Of a stretch of 64,000 nucleotides of DNA, positions 47,641-56,299 are shown in pieces. The stretch is from assembly GCA_963575745.1 (NCBI GenBank), contig CAUYUJ010005625.1:336646-400645 (forward strand). The letters are read 5' to 3'. Numbering within the stretch: the stretch's first letter is position 1; the number at the start of each line of letters is the position of its first letter. The translations under genes were made by a program, and so were the position numbers. The notes beneath the pieces are model-generated. The model was not told where the DNA came from. It did no database searches and worked only from the letters and a program-made list of their open reading frames with translations. The DNA is from Prorocentrum cordatum (taxonomy: Eukaryota > Sar > Dinophyceae > Prorocentrales > Prorocentraceae).

Positions 47641-48400
47641 ACGATCGTTGTCGTCCTCATCCTCTAATCCTTGCCCCCCTCCCATCCGAGGCGCGCTCGC
47701 GGCGGCCTCGGCGGCGTGAGGCGGCAGACCCGGCGGCGCCTCCTCCTTCCAAACAATTCCTTCCCTCGGCCTCATCCTCGTTCCCCTTTGCCTTTCTCTC
47801 CTGTCCCCCCTCTCCCTTCTCCCCCCTCCCCTCGCCTTCCTCTCCCGCCTCCTCCGCCGCCGCCGCCTCCGCTCCCTCTCCTCCTCGTCCTGCTCCCCCA
47901 CTATGCTCGTCCCTCCTGCTGCTGCTGCTGCTGCTGCTCCTCCCCCCCTCCACTTTTCCATTTGTCTTTCTGAAAAAAAAGGAAAGGAACAAACAAGAAA
48001 ACAAAAAAGAGAAAAACAAAGGGGGAAAAAAGGGGGACAAAAAAGGAAACAAAAACTTTTCCATTTTTCTTTCTCCTCCACCTCCCCCCGCTTCTCCCCC
48101 GCCCCGGTCCGCGACGGAGCCGTGCCGCGCGGGCCTCGGGAGCACGAGACACGCCGGCTCTCCACGCGGACCGAAAGAGGGCGCTCCCGGCTTCCTGGGT
48201 CGTGCTGGGCGGGTCGGCAGCCCGGCCAGCAGCCAGTGTGGCGGCGGAGGCGGGAGCAGCATTGTTTGGAAGGCGGAGGGGGCCCCGGGAGATCGCGAGA
48301 CTGCCCAGCCGAAGGGTAGACGAGGGAGTACAGAGTCCAGGTGGTCCAGCGGATTCGTGAAGTTTCGCATGACAATGTGGCTCTCCACGATCACCTCTTT
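47641..48400. other. Pyrimidine-rich and A-rich spacer, no recognised gene
   Basis: The region runs from CTCCC-rich sequence through a short (CTG)n run near 47,915-47,938 and the A-rich block below, to a GC-rich stretch with no recognisable domain on either strand. Confidence 0.4.
47953..48074. repeat. A-rich block flanked by 19-bp direct repeats
   Basis: CTTTTCCATTTGTCTTTCT (47,953-47,971) and CTTTTCCATTTTTCTTTCT (48,056-48,074) match at 18 of 19 positions. They enclose 84 bp made almost only of A and G with a few C. In otherwise GC-rich DNA this resembles a target-site duplication around a retroposed A-rich tail, but slippage is an alternative. Confidence 0.7.
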
Positions 48401-49810
48401 GTCTCACCCTTCGCTTCTGTTTTTTCCTTACCATCCTCCTGCTTGACTTCAACTGTTTGCTCCTGATCCTCACAACGAGCCCGCACCAGCCGCACCAGCC
48501 CCTTCATCCTCATTTTTCTCCTCTTCTTTTTCGCGGTCCTCCTCAATGTTTCCCTCCTCAGGCTTTCGGTCTTTGGACTCCTGCTCATCTGCCTGTTCCT
48601 CCTTTCAGCGGTGAAGCCTGGTCAGGCGGAGTCGACGTCCGATCTCTGGGCGCCTAGGTGTTGCCCCTCTCCGGAGTGACCTCTTTCTCCTCCTCCTCCT
48701 CCTCCTCCTCCTCTTTCTCCTCCTCCTCCTCCTCCTCCTCCTCCTCCTCTTCTACCTTCTCCCTCAGCCTGCGCATCGTCAGTTTCTTCTTCGCCAGCCT
48801 CCGGCTCCTCCGCCTCCTTCTCATCGCCGGCCTCTTGCTTCAGCTCAGCCTCACACTTCTCCTCCTGCTCTCCTCGAGCATCTCCCTCCGCAACCTCACG
48901 CTCCTGGAGGAGGGGAGAGGGAGGAGGGAGGAGGGAGAAGGGAGGAGGGAGGAGGGTTGCCTCGTCCTCCTCCTGTTCTCAGTCGAGCTCCTCCTCGCAG
49001 TCCTCCGTCTAGTCCCGGCCTCCTGGCTTCTGCCGAGGTCGGGACCACACGGGATGCGCTACTTCTCGCGTGCTGTGCCCCGCCCGGGCCACTCTCGTGC
49101 CTGCTCGCTGCATGGCTCGCCGCCTGGCGCTCTCCAGGCGCGGTGAGCCTCTTTCGGTGATTCCCGTGCCCAGGTGGAGGGTTTCGCCGAAGGGCCTAGG
49201 TGACCCGTCGTCGTCCTCCTCCTCCTCCTCCTCCTCTTCCTCCTCCTCCTCCTCCTCCTCCTCCTCCATCTCCTCCTCGTCCTTCTTCTCCTCCTCCTTC
49301 TCCAGGTTGGGCGGGGTGCAACCGGTCGATTTTTCTGGTATTGCGGGCTCTGGGGCTTGGGGTGGACGTTGCGAAACCTGTATCGACGGGTCTCCCGTCG
49401 TTGGGTGTAGCACGGCCCCAGTCTCAGCCTGGCCCTGCGGGTGAAGGCGGGTAGCGGCGCCTGTGCGGTCATTTCATTGTGATTTGACCCTCAGGGATCG
49501 GCATTTCCTCGGGAGGCGGTGGCTTGTGCCACGTAAGTCCCAAGGGGCCTTGTGCCCACCCAGGGCTGGGGAGCTGGTGCTCCTCGGTATGCTGTGCCAA
49601 CTGTTCCGACTGGGATGCCTTTGGCTCCCGACGCACCATGTCGGAACCGCTGGGCCGCGAGTCTTCACAGGCGACGTGGTCACCCCCTGTGCCCTTCCTG
49701 CGCAGCTGTTGCTGCTCTCCTGGCGGTAGTTCGTTGGCTGGGCGTGTGCAATACACGGGCAGCCTTCGGGAGACCGACCCTGGGCGCCGGACTCCTCTCC
49801 CTCCTCCTCC
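48390..49810 (-). CDS. Possible split gene for an acidic Glu-rich protein (tentative)
   Basis: On the minus strand, frames in this interval read as acidic but varied protein. From right to left they include EHQLPSPGWAQGPLGLTWHK (~49,550), QVSQRPPQAPEPAIPEKSTG (~49,360), a Glu run, then EKCEAELKQEAGDEKEAEEP (~48,830) and DRKPEEGNIEEDREKEEEKN (~48,530). The first two could be joined by removing about 54 bp that starts GTCAAATCAC and ends CACCCGCAG, a GT-AG intron-like boundary near 49,443-49,496. Other joins are unresolved. No domain is recognisable, the Glu runs coincide with (TCC)n microsatellite, and the whole could be chance. No start codon is proposed. Confidence 0.25.
48680..48770. repeat. 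(TCC)n microsatellite
   Basis: Two uninterrupted (CTC)n stretches are separated by TTTCTCC. On the minus strand they would encode Glu runs. Similar runs lie at 49,210-49,300 and 49,797-49,965. Confidence 0.95.
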
Positions 49811-49965
49811 TCCTCCTCCACCTCCTCCTCCTCCTCCTCCTCCGCATCTCCTCCTCCCCCTCCTCTTTCTCCTCTTTCTCTCCTCCTCCTCCTCCTCCTC
49901 CTTTTTCTTCTCCTCCTCCTCCTCCTCCTCCTCCTCCTCCTCCTCCTCCTCCTCCTCGGGTCGCC
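49797..49965. repeat. (TCC)n microsatellite with pyrimidine interruptions
   Basis: About 170 bp of strictly pyrimidine-rich triplets lie on the plus strand. Mirror-symmetric polypurine-polypyrimidine sequence of this kind can form triplex structures; that is known chemistry, not shown here. Confidence 0.9.
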
Positions 49966-49969
49966 TGCG

Positions 49970-50392
49970 GCCCCGGGGGGAAACCGCGCGTGCCCAGGCA
50001 TCCTGATTACGCGTCGCCTCGGACGCGCGCCGGCTCTCCAAGGCACGGCTCGCGCCTCGGCCGGGGATCCGCGCGGTGGCCCTGCGCCAGAGGGCTTTTT
50101 TCTTTCGCCAGTCAGGGCGCCAGAGATGGGGGCACAGCAGACGGGGGCACGGGGAACGCCGATTTCCACGTTTGGCCATGTCCTCGTTTCGGGGGCCCTG
50201 GGCGTCGTAGACGGGGACACAGTAAATGAAGGCACGTCGACGAGCGTAAGCTCCCGTTTAGCGAAGTGTCTGTTTGCGAAGCCCCGAGCCAGAGCCGCGG
50301 GAACCGCGCGCCTTCTCTGCTCCCTCGGCAGCTGGGCAAGCGCGGAACCCAGCGGCGCTGCGCCCGCGCTCCCCCCCGAGAGCCCGCCCGCC
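49970..50392. other. GC-rich spacer, no recognised gene
   Basis: The phrase ACGGGGGCACGGGGAACG and the later ACGGGGACACAGTAAATG suggest degenerate repetition. No ORF here shows a known domain. Confidence 0.35.
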
Positions 50393-50665
50393 CCCCCCGG
50401 CCGGACAGGCCGTCGATCGTTCCCGCGCGCGCGCTTTCTCTGGCGACGTTGCGTTGTCAGGTCGGGGGAACGTTGGTCTCGAGTGCGCCAGAACTCGGGT
50501 TCGCCGACGCGCTCTCTGACGAGCCCGTCCCCCCGGCCAGGCAGGCCGCCGATCGTCGTTCCCGCGCGCCCACCTTCCCTTGGCGACGTTGTGAGGTCGG
50601 GGAATCGTAGGGCGCGGGTGCGCCAGAGCTCGGGTTCGCCGACGCGCTCTCTGACGAGCCCGTCC
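50393..50665. repeat. ~136-bp tandem duplication
   Basis: Unit 1 (about 50,393-50,530) and unit 2 (about 50,531-50,665) share GGCGACGTTG, AGGTCGGGG, GTGCGCCAGA and the end GACGCGCTCTCTGACGAGCC. Identity is roughly 85-90% by eye. It precedes the retrotransposon by ~0.9 kb. Confidence 0.88.
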
Positions 50666-51540
50666 TGGGTTTTATGCCGGCCCGGCTTTCGTGGGACGTC
50701 TGCAGCGGGAGCCCGCGTCGCACTTCAAACTGGGTCGCGTCATTTTCATGATGGTCCCGTCGGGCCAACCCGAGCCCCCCTAATCCGAGTCATTACGCCC
50801 CCCCGATCAATGTTTCAGTCATCGATGTGGCAGTGCCGAACGCACCGTCACGGCGTTCAACGGTCTTGCAGCTCCCGGCCAGACTCGCTCGAAACGCATG
50901 GCGACAGCTTGCACGCCCGCACGCGCCTGTTCTGTTGCCCCCGCAGCGTTGCAGCATCGGCTGGTCAGGGAGATGCGCGTGATGCGCAAGTTCAAAACAG
51001 CAATCGCGCAGGCGCCAACCGCGCCAGGGGCTAGGGCGAGCCTCGCAGCAAAAGTATAGCGTGAGAGCAGCGAGCGCGTGCAGGCCAGACCGAGCTCACG
51101 CCGCCGCACCAGGGGAACCAGGAGAACGAGGGCAGAAGACAGGACCACGAGAGGGACCAGATGCCGACGACGCATGTCCTTGGGGGTTTTGTCCATCTCG
51201 AACCGACCGATTCGACCTGGTGCTGATTTCGGCTGCCCGATCTGGTTCGATTCCGACTCCGTGTTGGTACGTCCCGACCCGATGTTTGCTGTGGGATCCA
51301 TCTGCGAGGGCCCCGGGGCCCGAAGCAGGGCGGAAGTGCCCGCTGTGGAAAAGTGCAGCGCCCAGGTCCGAGGGTGTTCCGGTGGCATCTGCGATGCGAT
51401 GCTGATCGCTATTGTCGGGGGCGACGACATGGTGGATATGCACGAAAAGGGGTGATGCATCGGCCTCGAATGGTTGATGCACCGACGACGCATCGTTGAT
51501 ATCAGGCGATTCATCGACGAGGTCTATTTATTGACGATGT
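50666..51540. other. Region upstream of the retrotransposon ORF
   Basis: If the LINE were full length, the N-terminal part of its endonuclease should lie here. I translated the area by eye and saw no Asn-containing start or QE motif of the APE family in any frame. An in-frame TGA at 51,532 precedes the ATG at 51,541. The retrotransposon is therefore probably 5'-truncated or interrupted here. Confidence 0.5.
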
Positions 51541-54500
51541 ATGGGACGGTCTGCATCGAGTCACTCGAGGTCGTTTCATCCCCCCTTTGCCCATCCCCCC
51601 CTATCGTTGCCCCTCATTGTTCATGCTGGCGCGCGCGTGGCGATGTGGTGCGATCCCCCTCTGCCGCCGGGAGTGCAGATTAGGTTGCGCAAAAGATCTC
51701 TTCGTGTTTCCCATATTCTAGCAGTGTATTCGCCACCTGCGGCCTTGCAAGGCAGACTGGGGGCGGTCTTGTTGCGCTCGGGGCGCTTCCATTTATTGTG
51801 CTTCGTAGTCTACTTTCCACCGCGACCTTCGACTGCGCGACGCAATCTAGTATATAATAAGACGGTGGACGCCATGATCGAATGGATGCGCAAGATCAGC
51901 TGCGAGCAACCCAGTAGGTGCTCAATTATCTTCGGTGGAGATGTAAATGATCATTCAGGCATCCCTCCTCCCGATCATGTAGTTGACGCTATGAACCCGA
52001 TAGGCCCGCTTAACCCTGCGCAGGAACACTACTGCATGCACAAACTCCGTGGCTACATGGAAGACTTCGGCCTCTGTCTCGTCAATACGTATATAGGTGG
52101 ACAGGCGACCTTCTATGGACGGCAGTCTCAAAGCAGAATAGATTATTTTGGCGCTCCCTATTCTTGGTTGTCTCATGTTCGCAAATGCCGTATTCTAGAA
52201 AAACAGGGTCGAGCACTTCAACTTGTTCCGATTCGTCAGCGATGGGACCACTACCCGCTTCTTGTACAGGTAGACTACATCTTTTCATTCCCGCATTCGC
52301 AGAGGAGGAAGAAGGAGGAGAGGTGGGACATGGGCAGGATGGTGGAAGGAGTGGTGAAGGGGCTCTGGCGGGGGCGGTTCTTGAAAGAGGTGGAGGACAT
52401 GTGCTACAATACTTATCCCCAATGGAAAGCACTTGAGGGTAAGGCTACGCCTGATCAAGCTTGGGAGGCACTCATATCTGCGATTCGACCATTAGCTCTT
52501 GGGTACTTTGCTCAGCACGTTCACGAACATGATAGCGCTTATGCCCAGGCACGGCAAGCACAGCAAGATCTTCTGCGCGAGCGCGCACGTCTTCGGCAAT
52601 ACATCGGCACACTCACTGAGGAGCAGCAGCAGGAGCTCACCAGCACGCAGCAACAGCTTTTTAGGATCACTCGGCAGGTCAGGAACCAGAGGAAGATGAA
52701 ACAAGAGCTGAGGATGGAGGATCTAGCTGAGCAGCTTCGAGAAGCCCTACAGCAGCAGCAGTGGAGTTATGCACATAGGCTCACACGGCGCATAGCATGC
52801 ACATCGGTGGGTCCTGGGAAAAGGTTCTACAACACACATTTGTCGTATAGGCCCACACGTGAGATATGGCGCGAGCATCTTGCACAGCCGGGACGAGAGG
52901 GTGGCCAATCGTGTGAGATGGTCGAAGTGGCCAACTTACCACCTGATCGACATGAGGAGGGCCTGGGTTACGACATGTATGAGCCTGGCTTTAAGGGCGA
53001 GGCTCTGTGTGATCTCTCTGGAGTCCGTGCCGCTCTGCTTAGTATGAAGTATCGCAAAACGGTGCCAAGCTGGAGCCTCCCCCTCGAGATCTTTCGGATG
53101 CTGCTCCACCCCACCCGTCGAGATCGCAAGTGCCGTGATCAGCAGCAGGCTTTTAGTGCGGATATCCCTTCCATGAGTTGGTTTGACAGACGTGTGAGGG
53201 GGATCTTGTGGGACGTCAGGGGCAGCTGTAAAGTACCCCTGGATTGGTTGAGGTCGTCAGGTTGCTGTCTCCCCAAGCCGACGGACAAAACGGGCATGAA
53301 GGCATTGCGACTCGTGCATCGCACCTGCCCGTTCAGTAAGGCGTTCTCCAAGCATGTTGGTCGTCGCGGTGAGATCTGTTATTCGGATAAACTGTACCCC
53401 CCGTATCTGCATGGAGGCCTTCGGCATCGTAGGAGAGAGTCGGCAATCCGCATGCAACTTATATCCAGTTGGCGATTGACACAGCTGAGGAAGTCACATT
53501 GCACCATATTCTATGACCAGGCCAACGCGTTTGGCAGTATAGCGGCTACCGCCTGTGATGACACAGACTATCTACATCTAGATCCAAGAGATATTTTTCT
53601 TGGGCACGCATGCAATCACAATAGTATCATATCATTGGAGTGCGTGGATGGGGAGGGACATTTTCGGGTGGGAGAAGGAGTTCTGCAAGGCCATCAAGCA
53701 GCACCCACTAAATACACGCGCACGTTCGATAGATGTGTACTCGCCCCGTGGATTGACCTCCAGCATGCCAAAGTTGACGGTCAGCACCTCATGTGTTCAG
53801 ACCCCCTCGGAGAAGACCCAGAAGCACAGGTTGACATCAGCACGACGGTATTCATGGATGATATAGCTCACAAGTGCGTGTCTCGAACAGCGGATGGAAT
53901 GGTCAAGGCTGTGAATGGCGCGAGCCAGGACTTAGATGAGTGCCTGTATACAGTTGGGGGTGCACAGAATACCAGCAAGCAAAATGTCGTTCCTCGATTT
54001 GTTGGAGTTGGAGCCCACACGCAGTCGAGACGCTTCACATCTGCGCAATATACGCGTGATGTAGCCGGCCAGGTTTGTCAGCATGCACCATATCTTGGCA
54101 TTCATTTTCATCATAATTCAACTACATCACAACAGAGGCTTGCAATCAAGAAGCATATGTATAGGGCCTGGTACTCCATGGGCAACTTTTGGTATCGTCC
54201 TCGAATTCCTCGGCATATCTTACTGATTGTGTTCCAGGCGAGGGTCCAGGGTGCGGCTTTGAGTGGCATGGGAGCTTTCATTCCCTTGGCGAGTGACTAT
54301 GACATGATTGATGGGTTGTTGCTGATGTGGGGGAGGAAGCTTCTTAAGGGGGACGCTACGCTGAAACAAGCTCGGCCTGATGGGGGCATTAAATACACGG
54401 CGCTGCAAACACGACAGGTGTGGGGGAGGCTGGGCTTGATTCCATCTCAACTGGAATTGCGAATAAGACGGTTAACTTGGCTGCAGCAAATCACGCAACA

Positions 54501-56223
54501 TCGGCAAGACAATCAGCAACTTGTGGCGGCAATGTTTGGGCAACTTCCAGATGAGCAGACCCCGACAGTAACTGATTGGCAGCTTCATCGTGACTCCGAT
54601 GGTAAGTTCCAAGGGGACCCCTGGGCTCTGCAGGCGGCGAATGACATTAGTTCGATTGTTCACCTCGGAAAAGGCAAAGAGCTGTTAGATGAGATGGAGG
54701 GCAAGGTTTTCAAGGTGTTCACCCCGCAGTTCAGCGCGAAGTTCCTGAAACTTAATGTCGCTAAACTACGTCAGCGTTTTTGGGAGGGAGTTATTGATGC
54801 TAGAGGCCGAGCACTACACGAACCTAGGGGTGTACAAGATGAGCAGCTACCTGAACCGCCACCTGCACCTGTCTGGGTATGTAATGAAACTACTAGTAGT
54901 GGGGCAGTATGTGGACTCACGTTTGACTCGCAAACTGCGTGGTACGCGCACATGCGCTTCACCCGAGAAGGCAGCCATGGTCATCGTGCATTAAGCCAGC
55001 TACTTACAATAACTAACCAATGCCCTTGGTGCATGAGTGTGCATGCCACGCGCGCTATATCCCAGCAGCATGTTCGGCGGCTATTCCTCAATCATGCGTG
55101 CCATTGTGATCGCAGCCCTGTGCAGCATCAGGTAGTCCAGCCCTTATCGCTAGCCTGCCCGGCCTGCGGTCTGGAACACATTTCTCTTGAGCAACTCCAG
55201 AGGCATATCAGAACACACATTGAACTGCCGAGTACAGCTCAGTTCGTCTTCACTGCTGATGTCGTTGTGGGCGCTGGCAATCGACCAGGGCAAGCTAGCG
55301 GAGGCCAAGAAGCGGCTGGCGACGGACTCTCCCAAGATCTCCTTCGGTGGTGGCTCCAACGGCGAGCGCCCCCCGCCCCAGAAGAAGGGGCGACAGGGAG
55401 GCGACGCAGGTGCTGCGATGATGGCCGCGGACACCGACGAGTCCGATGGAGAGACGGCGACGGACCTGATCAAGCTCCAGCTCAACACGGCTCAGCGCAA
55501 CAGAGCGCTGGAGGGCTGTCTCTTATCGACGCAGCTTCTTCCTCAGGAGAACGAGCTGAACGCGGTGGCGATCACGACGATAGAGCAGTACATGGACGCA
55601 GTCAAGGCCAAGCCAGCGGATCACGGTCAGGGTCATCCAGGCCTCGTCTTGTGCATGACGATGCTCGGGGCGCTGGTAGGCAACGCCTGGCTTCAGCAGC
55701 AGCAAGACGTTCAGAAGGAGCTGAAGGCCCTCACCGAGTTCGTGAATACGATCAGGACGCTGCCGATGGTGACGGCAGCAGAGTATCTCAAATATTGGAA
55801 GGTCAAGGAGGTATGGGCGGAGAAGGAGGTGGCCATCAAGAACCGCATGGTGCGCCACACCTACTTCGTCAACGCGTGGACGACGCTGGGGGGCGGCACC
55901 TTCATGGTGCCGATCAATGGCGTCATCACGGCGCTCTTCGTCAAGATGGGCAGCCAGGCCAAAATAGGACCGCCCCCCAGGACGACGCAGGAGAGGAAGG
56001 TGCAGGGCAGTCTGGAGCGGCTCCTCCGCAGCTCCAGGCATCGCAAGTCATGAGTAGTGAGCAGAGTGAGAGGGATGTGAGCACGCCGGGTGCAGCTAGC
56101 AATGTTGTGAGCCGTATTGCTGTAGGCCAGACTGTGCTCGAGCGCGGGCGCGTGAGGTTTCGGGGAACTTGGGAGCCTCCTGAACAGCCCGTCCAGAAGC
56201 GAGGAAGACGACGCAGGGGATAG
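51541..56223 (+). CDS. LINE polyprotein: APE endonuclease, reverse transcriptase, zinc fingers
   Basis: The protein would nick target DNA and copy its own RNA at the nick (target-primed reverse transcription, known for LINEs). Endonuclease: GGDVND at residues 132-137 (the GDFN-type motif), SRIDY at 198-202, and WDHYP at 235-239 with the catalytic Asp-His. Reverse transcriptase: PKP near 578-580, FYDQANAF at 657-664 with Asp659 (motif A), GVLQGHQAAP at 713-722 (motif B), FMDD at 771-774 (motif C), then APYLGIHF. Zinc fingers: C1114/C1124/H1137/H1146, C1161-x2-C1164 with H1177/H1185, and a classic C2H2 at C1206-C1209-H1222-H1226. The endonuclease N-terminus with its Asn and Glu is missing. Past residue ~1,240 the frame turns Gly/Arg/Gln-rich and low-complexity, and the credible coding sequence moves to the +1 frame. 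The ATG at 51,541 is therefore only the first available start. Confidence 0.9.
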   Translation: MGRSASSHSRSFHPPFAHPPLSLPLIVHAGARVAMWCDPPLPPGVQIRLRKRSLRVSHILAVYSPPAALQGRLGAVLLRSGRFHLLCFVVYFPPRPSTARRNLVYNKTVDAMIEWMRKISCEQPSRCSIIFGGDVNDHSGIPPPDHVVDAMNPIGPLNPAQEHYCMHKLRGYMEDFGLCLVNTYIGGQATFYGRQSQSRIDYFGAPYSWLSHVRKCRILEKQGRALQLVPIRQRWDHYPLLVQVDYIFSFPHSQRRKKEERWDMGRMVEGVVKGLWRGRFLKEVEDMCYNTYPQWKALEGKATPDQAWEALISAIRPLALGYFAQHVHEHDSAYAQARQAQQDLLRERARLRQYIGTLTEEQQQELTSTQQQLFRITRQVRNQRKMKQELRMEDLAEQLREALQQQQWSYAHRLTRRIACTSVGPGKRFYNTHLSYRPTREIWREHLAQPGREGGQSCEMVEVANLPPDRHEEGLGYDMYEPGFKGEALCDLSGVRAALLSMKYRKTVPSWSLPLEIFRMLLHPTRRDRKCRDQQQAFSADIPSMSWFDRRVRGILWDVRGSCKVPLDWLRSSGCCLPKPTDKTGMKALRLVHRTCPFSKAFSKHVGRRGEICYSDKLYPPYLHGGLRHRRRESAIRMQLISSWRLTQLRKSHCTIFYDQANAFGSIAATACDDTDYLHLDPRDIFLGHACNHNSIISLECVDGEGHFRVGEGVLQGHQAAPTKYTRTFDRCVLAPWIDLQHAKVDGQHLMCSDPLGEDPEAQVDISTTVFMDDIAHKCVSRTADGMVKAVNGASQDLDECLYTVGGAQNTSKQNVVPRFVGVGAHTQSRRFTSAQYTRDVAGQVCQHAPYLGIHFHHNSTTSQQRLAIKKHMYRAWYSMGNFWYRPRIPRHILLIVFQARVQGAALSGMGAFIPLASDYDMIDGLLLMWGRKLLKGDATLKQARPDGGIKYTALQTRQVWGRLGLIPSQLELRIRRLTWLQQITQHRQDNQQLVAAMFGQLPDEQTPTVTDWQLHRDSDGKFQGDPWALQAANDISSIVHLGKGKELLDEMEGKVFKVFTPQFSAKFLKLNVAKLRQRFWEGVIDARGRALHEPRGVQDEQLPEPPPAPVWVCNETTSSGAVCGLTFDSQTAWYAHMRFTREGSHGHRALSQLLTITNQCPWCMSVHATRAISQQHVRRLFLNHACHCDRSPVQHQVVQPLSLACPACGLEHISLEQLQRHIRTHIELPSTAQFVFTADVVVGAGNRPGQASGGQEAAGDGLSQDLLRWWLQRRAPPAPEEGATGRRRRCCDDGRGHRRVRWRDGDGPDQAPAQHGSAQQSAGGLSLIDAASSSGERAERGGDHDDRAVHGRSQGQASGSRSGSSRPRLVHDDARGAGRQRLASAAARRSEGAEGPHRVREYDQDAADGDGSRVSQILEGQGGMGGEGGGHQEPHGAPHLLRQRVDDAGGRHLHGADQWRHHGALRQDGQPGQNRTAPQDDAGEEGAGQSGAAPPQLQASQVMSSEQSERDVSTPGAASNVVSRIAVGQTVLERGRVRFRGTWEPPEQPVQKRGRRRRG
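55259..56053 (+). CDS. Overlapping +1-frame ORF, LINE C-terminal or second protein
   Basis: The frame is open from 55,187 and has ATGs at 55,187 and 55,259. Ordinary-looking protein starts about LWALAIDQGKLAEAKKRLAT, just after the third zinc finger ends in the other frame. It continues through an acidic patch (TDESDGETATD) and a helical region (TAQRNRALEGCLLSTQLL), and ends in a basic tail (GSLERLLRSSRHRKS). While this frame looks coding, the polyprotein frame is low-complexity. Either a single-base indel has split one long protein, the element uses +1 frameshifting, or the ORF starts independently. I see no classic slippery site. I recall similar segments after zinc fingers in dinoflagellate retroelements but could not check this. 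Its role is unknown. Confidence 0.7.
   Translation: MSLWALAIDQGKLAEAKKRLATDSPKISFGGGSNGERPPPQKKGRQGGDAGAAMMAADTDESDGETATDLIKLQLNTAQRNRALEGCLLSTQLLPQENELNAVAITTIEQYMDAVKAKPADHGQGHPGLVLCMTMLGALVGNAWLQQQQDVQKELKALTEFVNTIRTLPMVTAAEYLKYWKVKEVWAEKEVAIKNRMVRHTYFVNAWTTLGGGTFMVPINGVITALFVKMGSQAKIGPPPRTTQERKVQGSLERLLRSSRHRKS
56050..56223 (+). CDS. Small ORF overlapping the previous stop (ATGA)
   Basis: The ATG at 56,050-56,052 overlaps the TGA of the preceding ORF (56,051-56,053). It opens 57 codons, back in the polyprotein frame, ending in an Arg-rich tail (VQKRGRRRRG). It includes RVRFRGTWEPPEQP and matches nothing I know. ATGA overlaps can allow termination-reinitiation. Equally, this could be the tail of the low-complexity frame and not a separate protein. 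Confidence 0.3.
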   Translation: MSSEQSERDVSTPGAASNVVSRIAVGQTVLERGRVRFRGTWEPPEQPVQKRGRRRRG

Positions 56224-56275
56224 GGCCCTGGCGTTGGTTCCCTAGTGGTTGGTCGCGCAGCCAGGTCATGCGGGC

Positions 56276-56299
56276 GCCCTGACTGACAGGCAGTCGGGC
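56276..56299 (+). other. Hairpin downstream of the LINE ORFs
   Basis: GCCCTGACTG and CAGTCGGGC form a ~9-bp stem with one bulge around ACAGG. It lies ~50 bp after the last stop. LINE reverse transcriptases often recognise a 3' stem-loop, so this is a candidate 3' recognition element, by inference only. Confidence 0.4.

Noticed and set aside
51246-51256. GGTTCGATTCC, an exact match to a tRNA B-box
   Set aside because: The flanking bases do not form a T-arm stem, and no A-box, anticodon arm or acceptor stem can be drawn upstream.
55253-56047. Low-complexity tail of the polyprotein frame as a genuine Gly/Gln/Arg-rich domain
   Set aside because: The same bases read in the +1 frame give ordinary protein with helices and a natural end, so the tail is most likely an out-of-frame reading.
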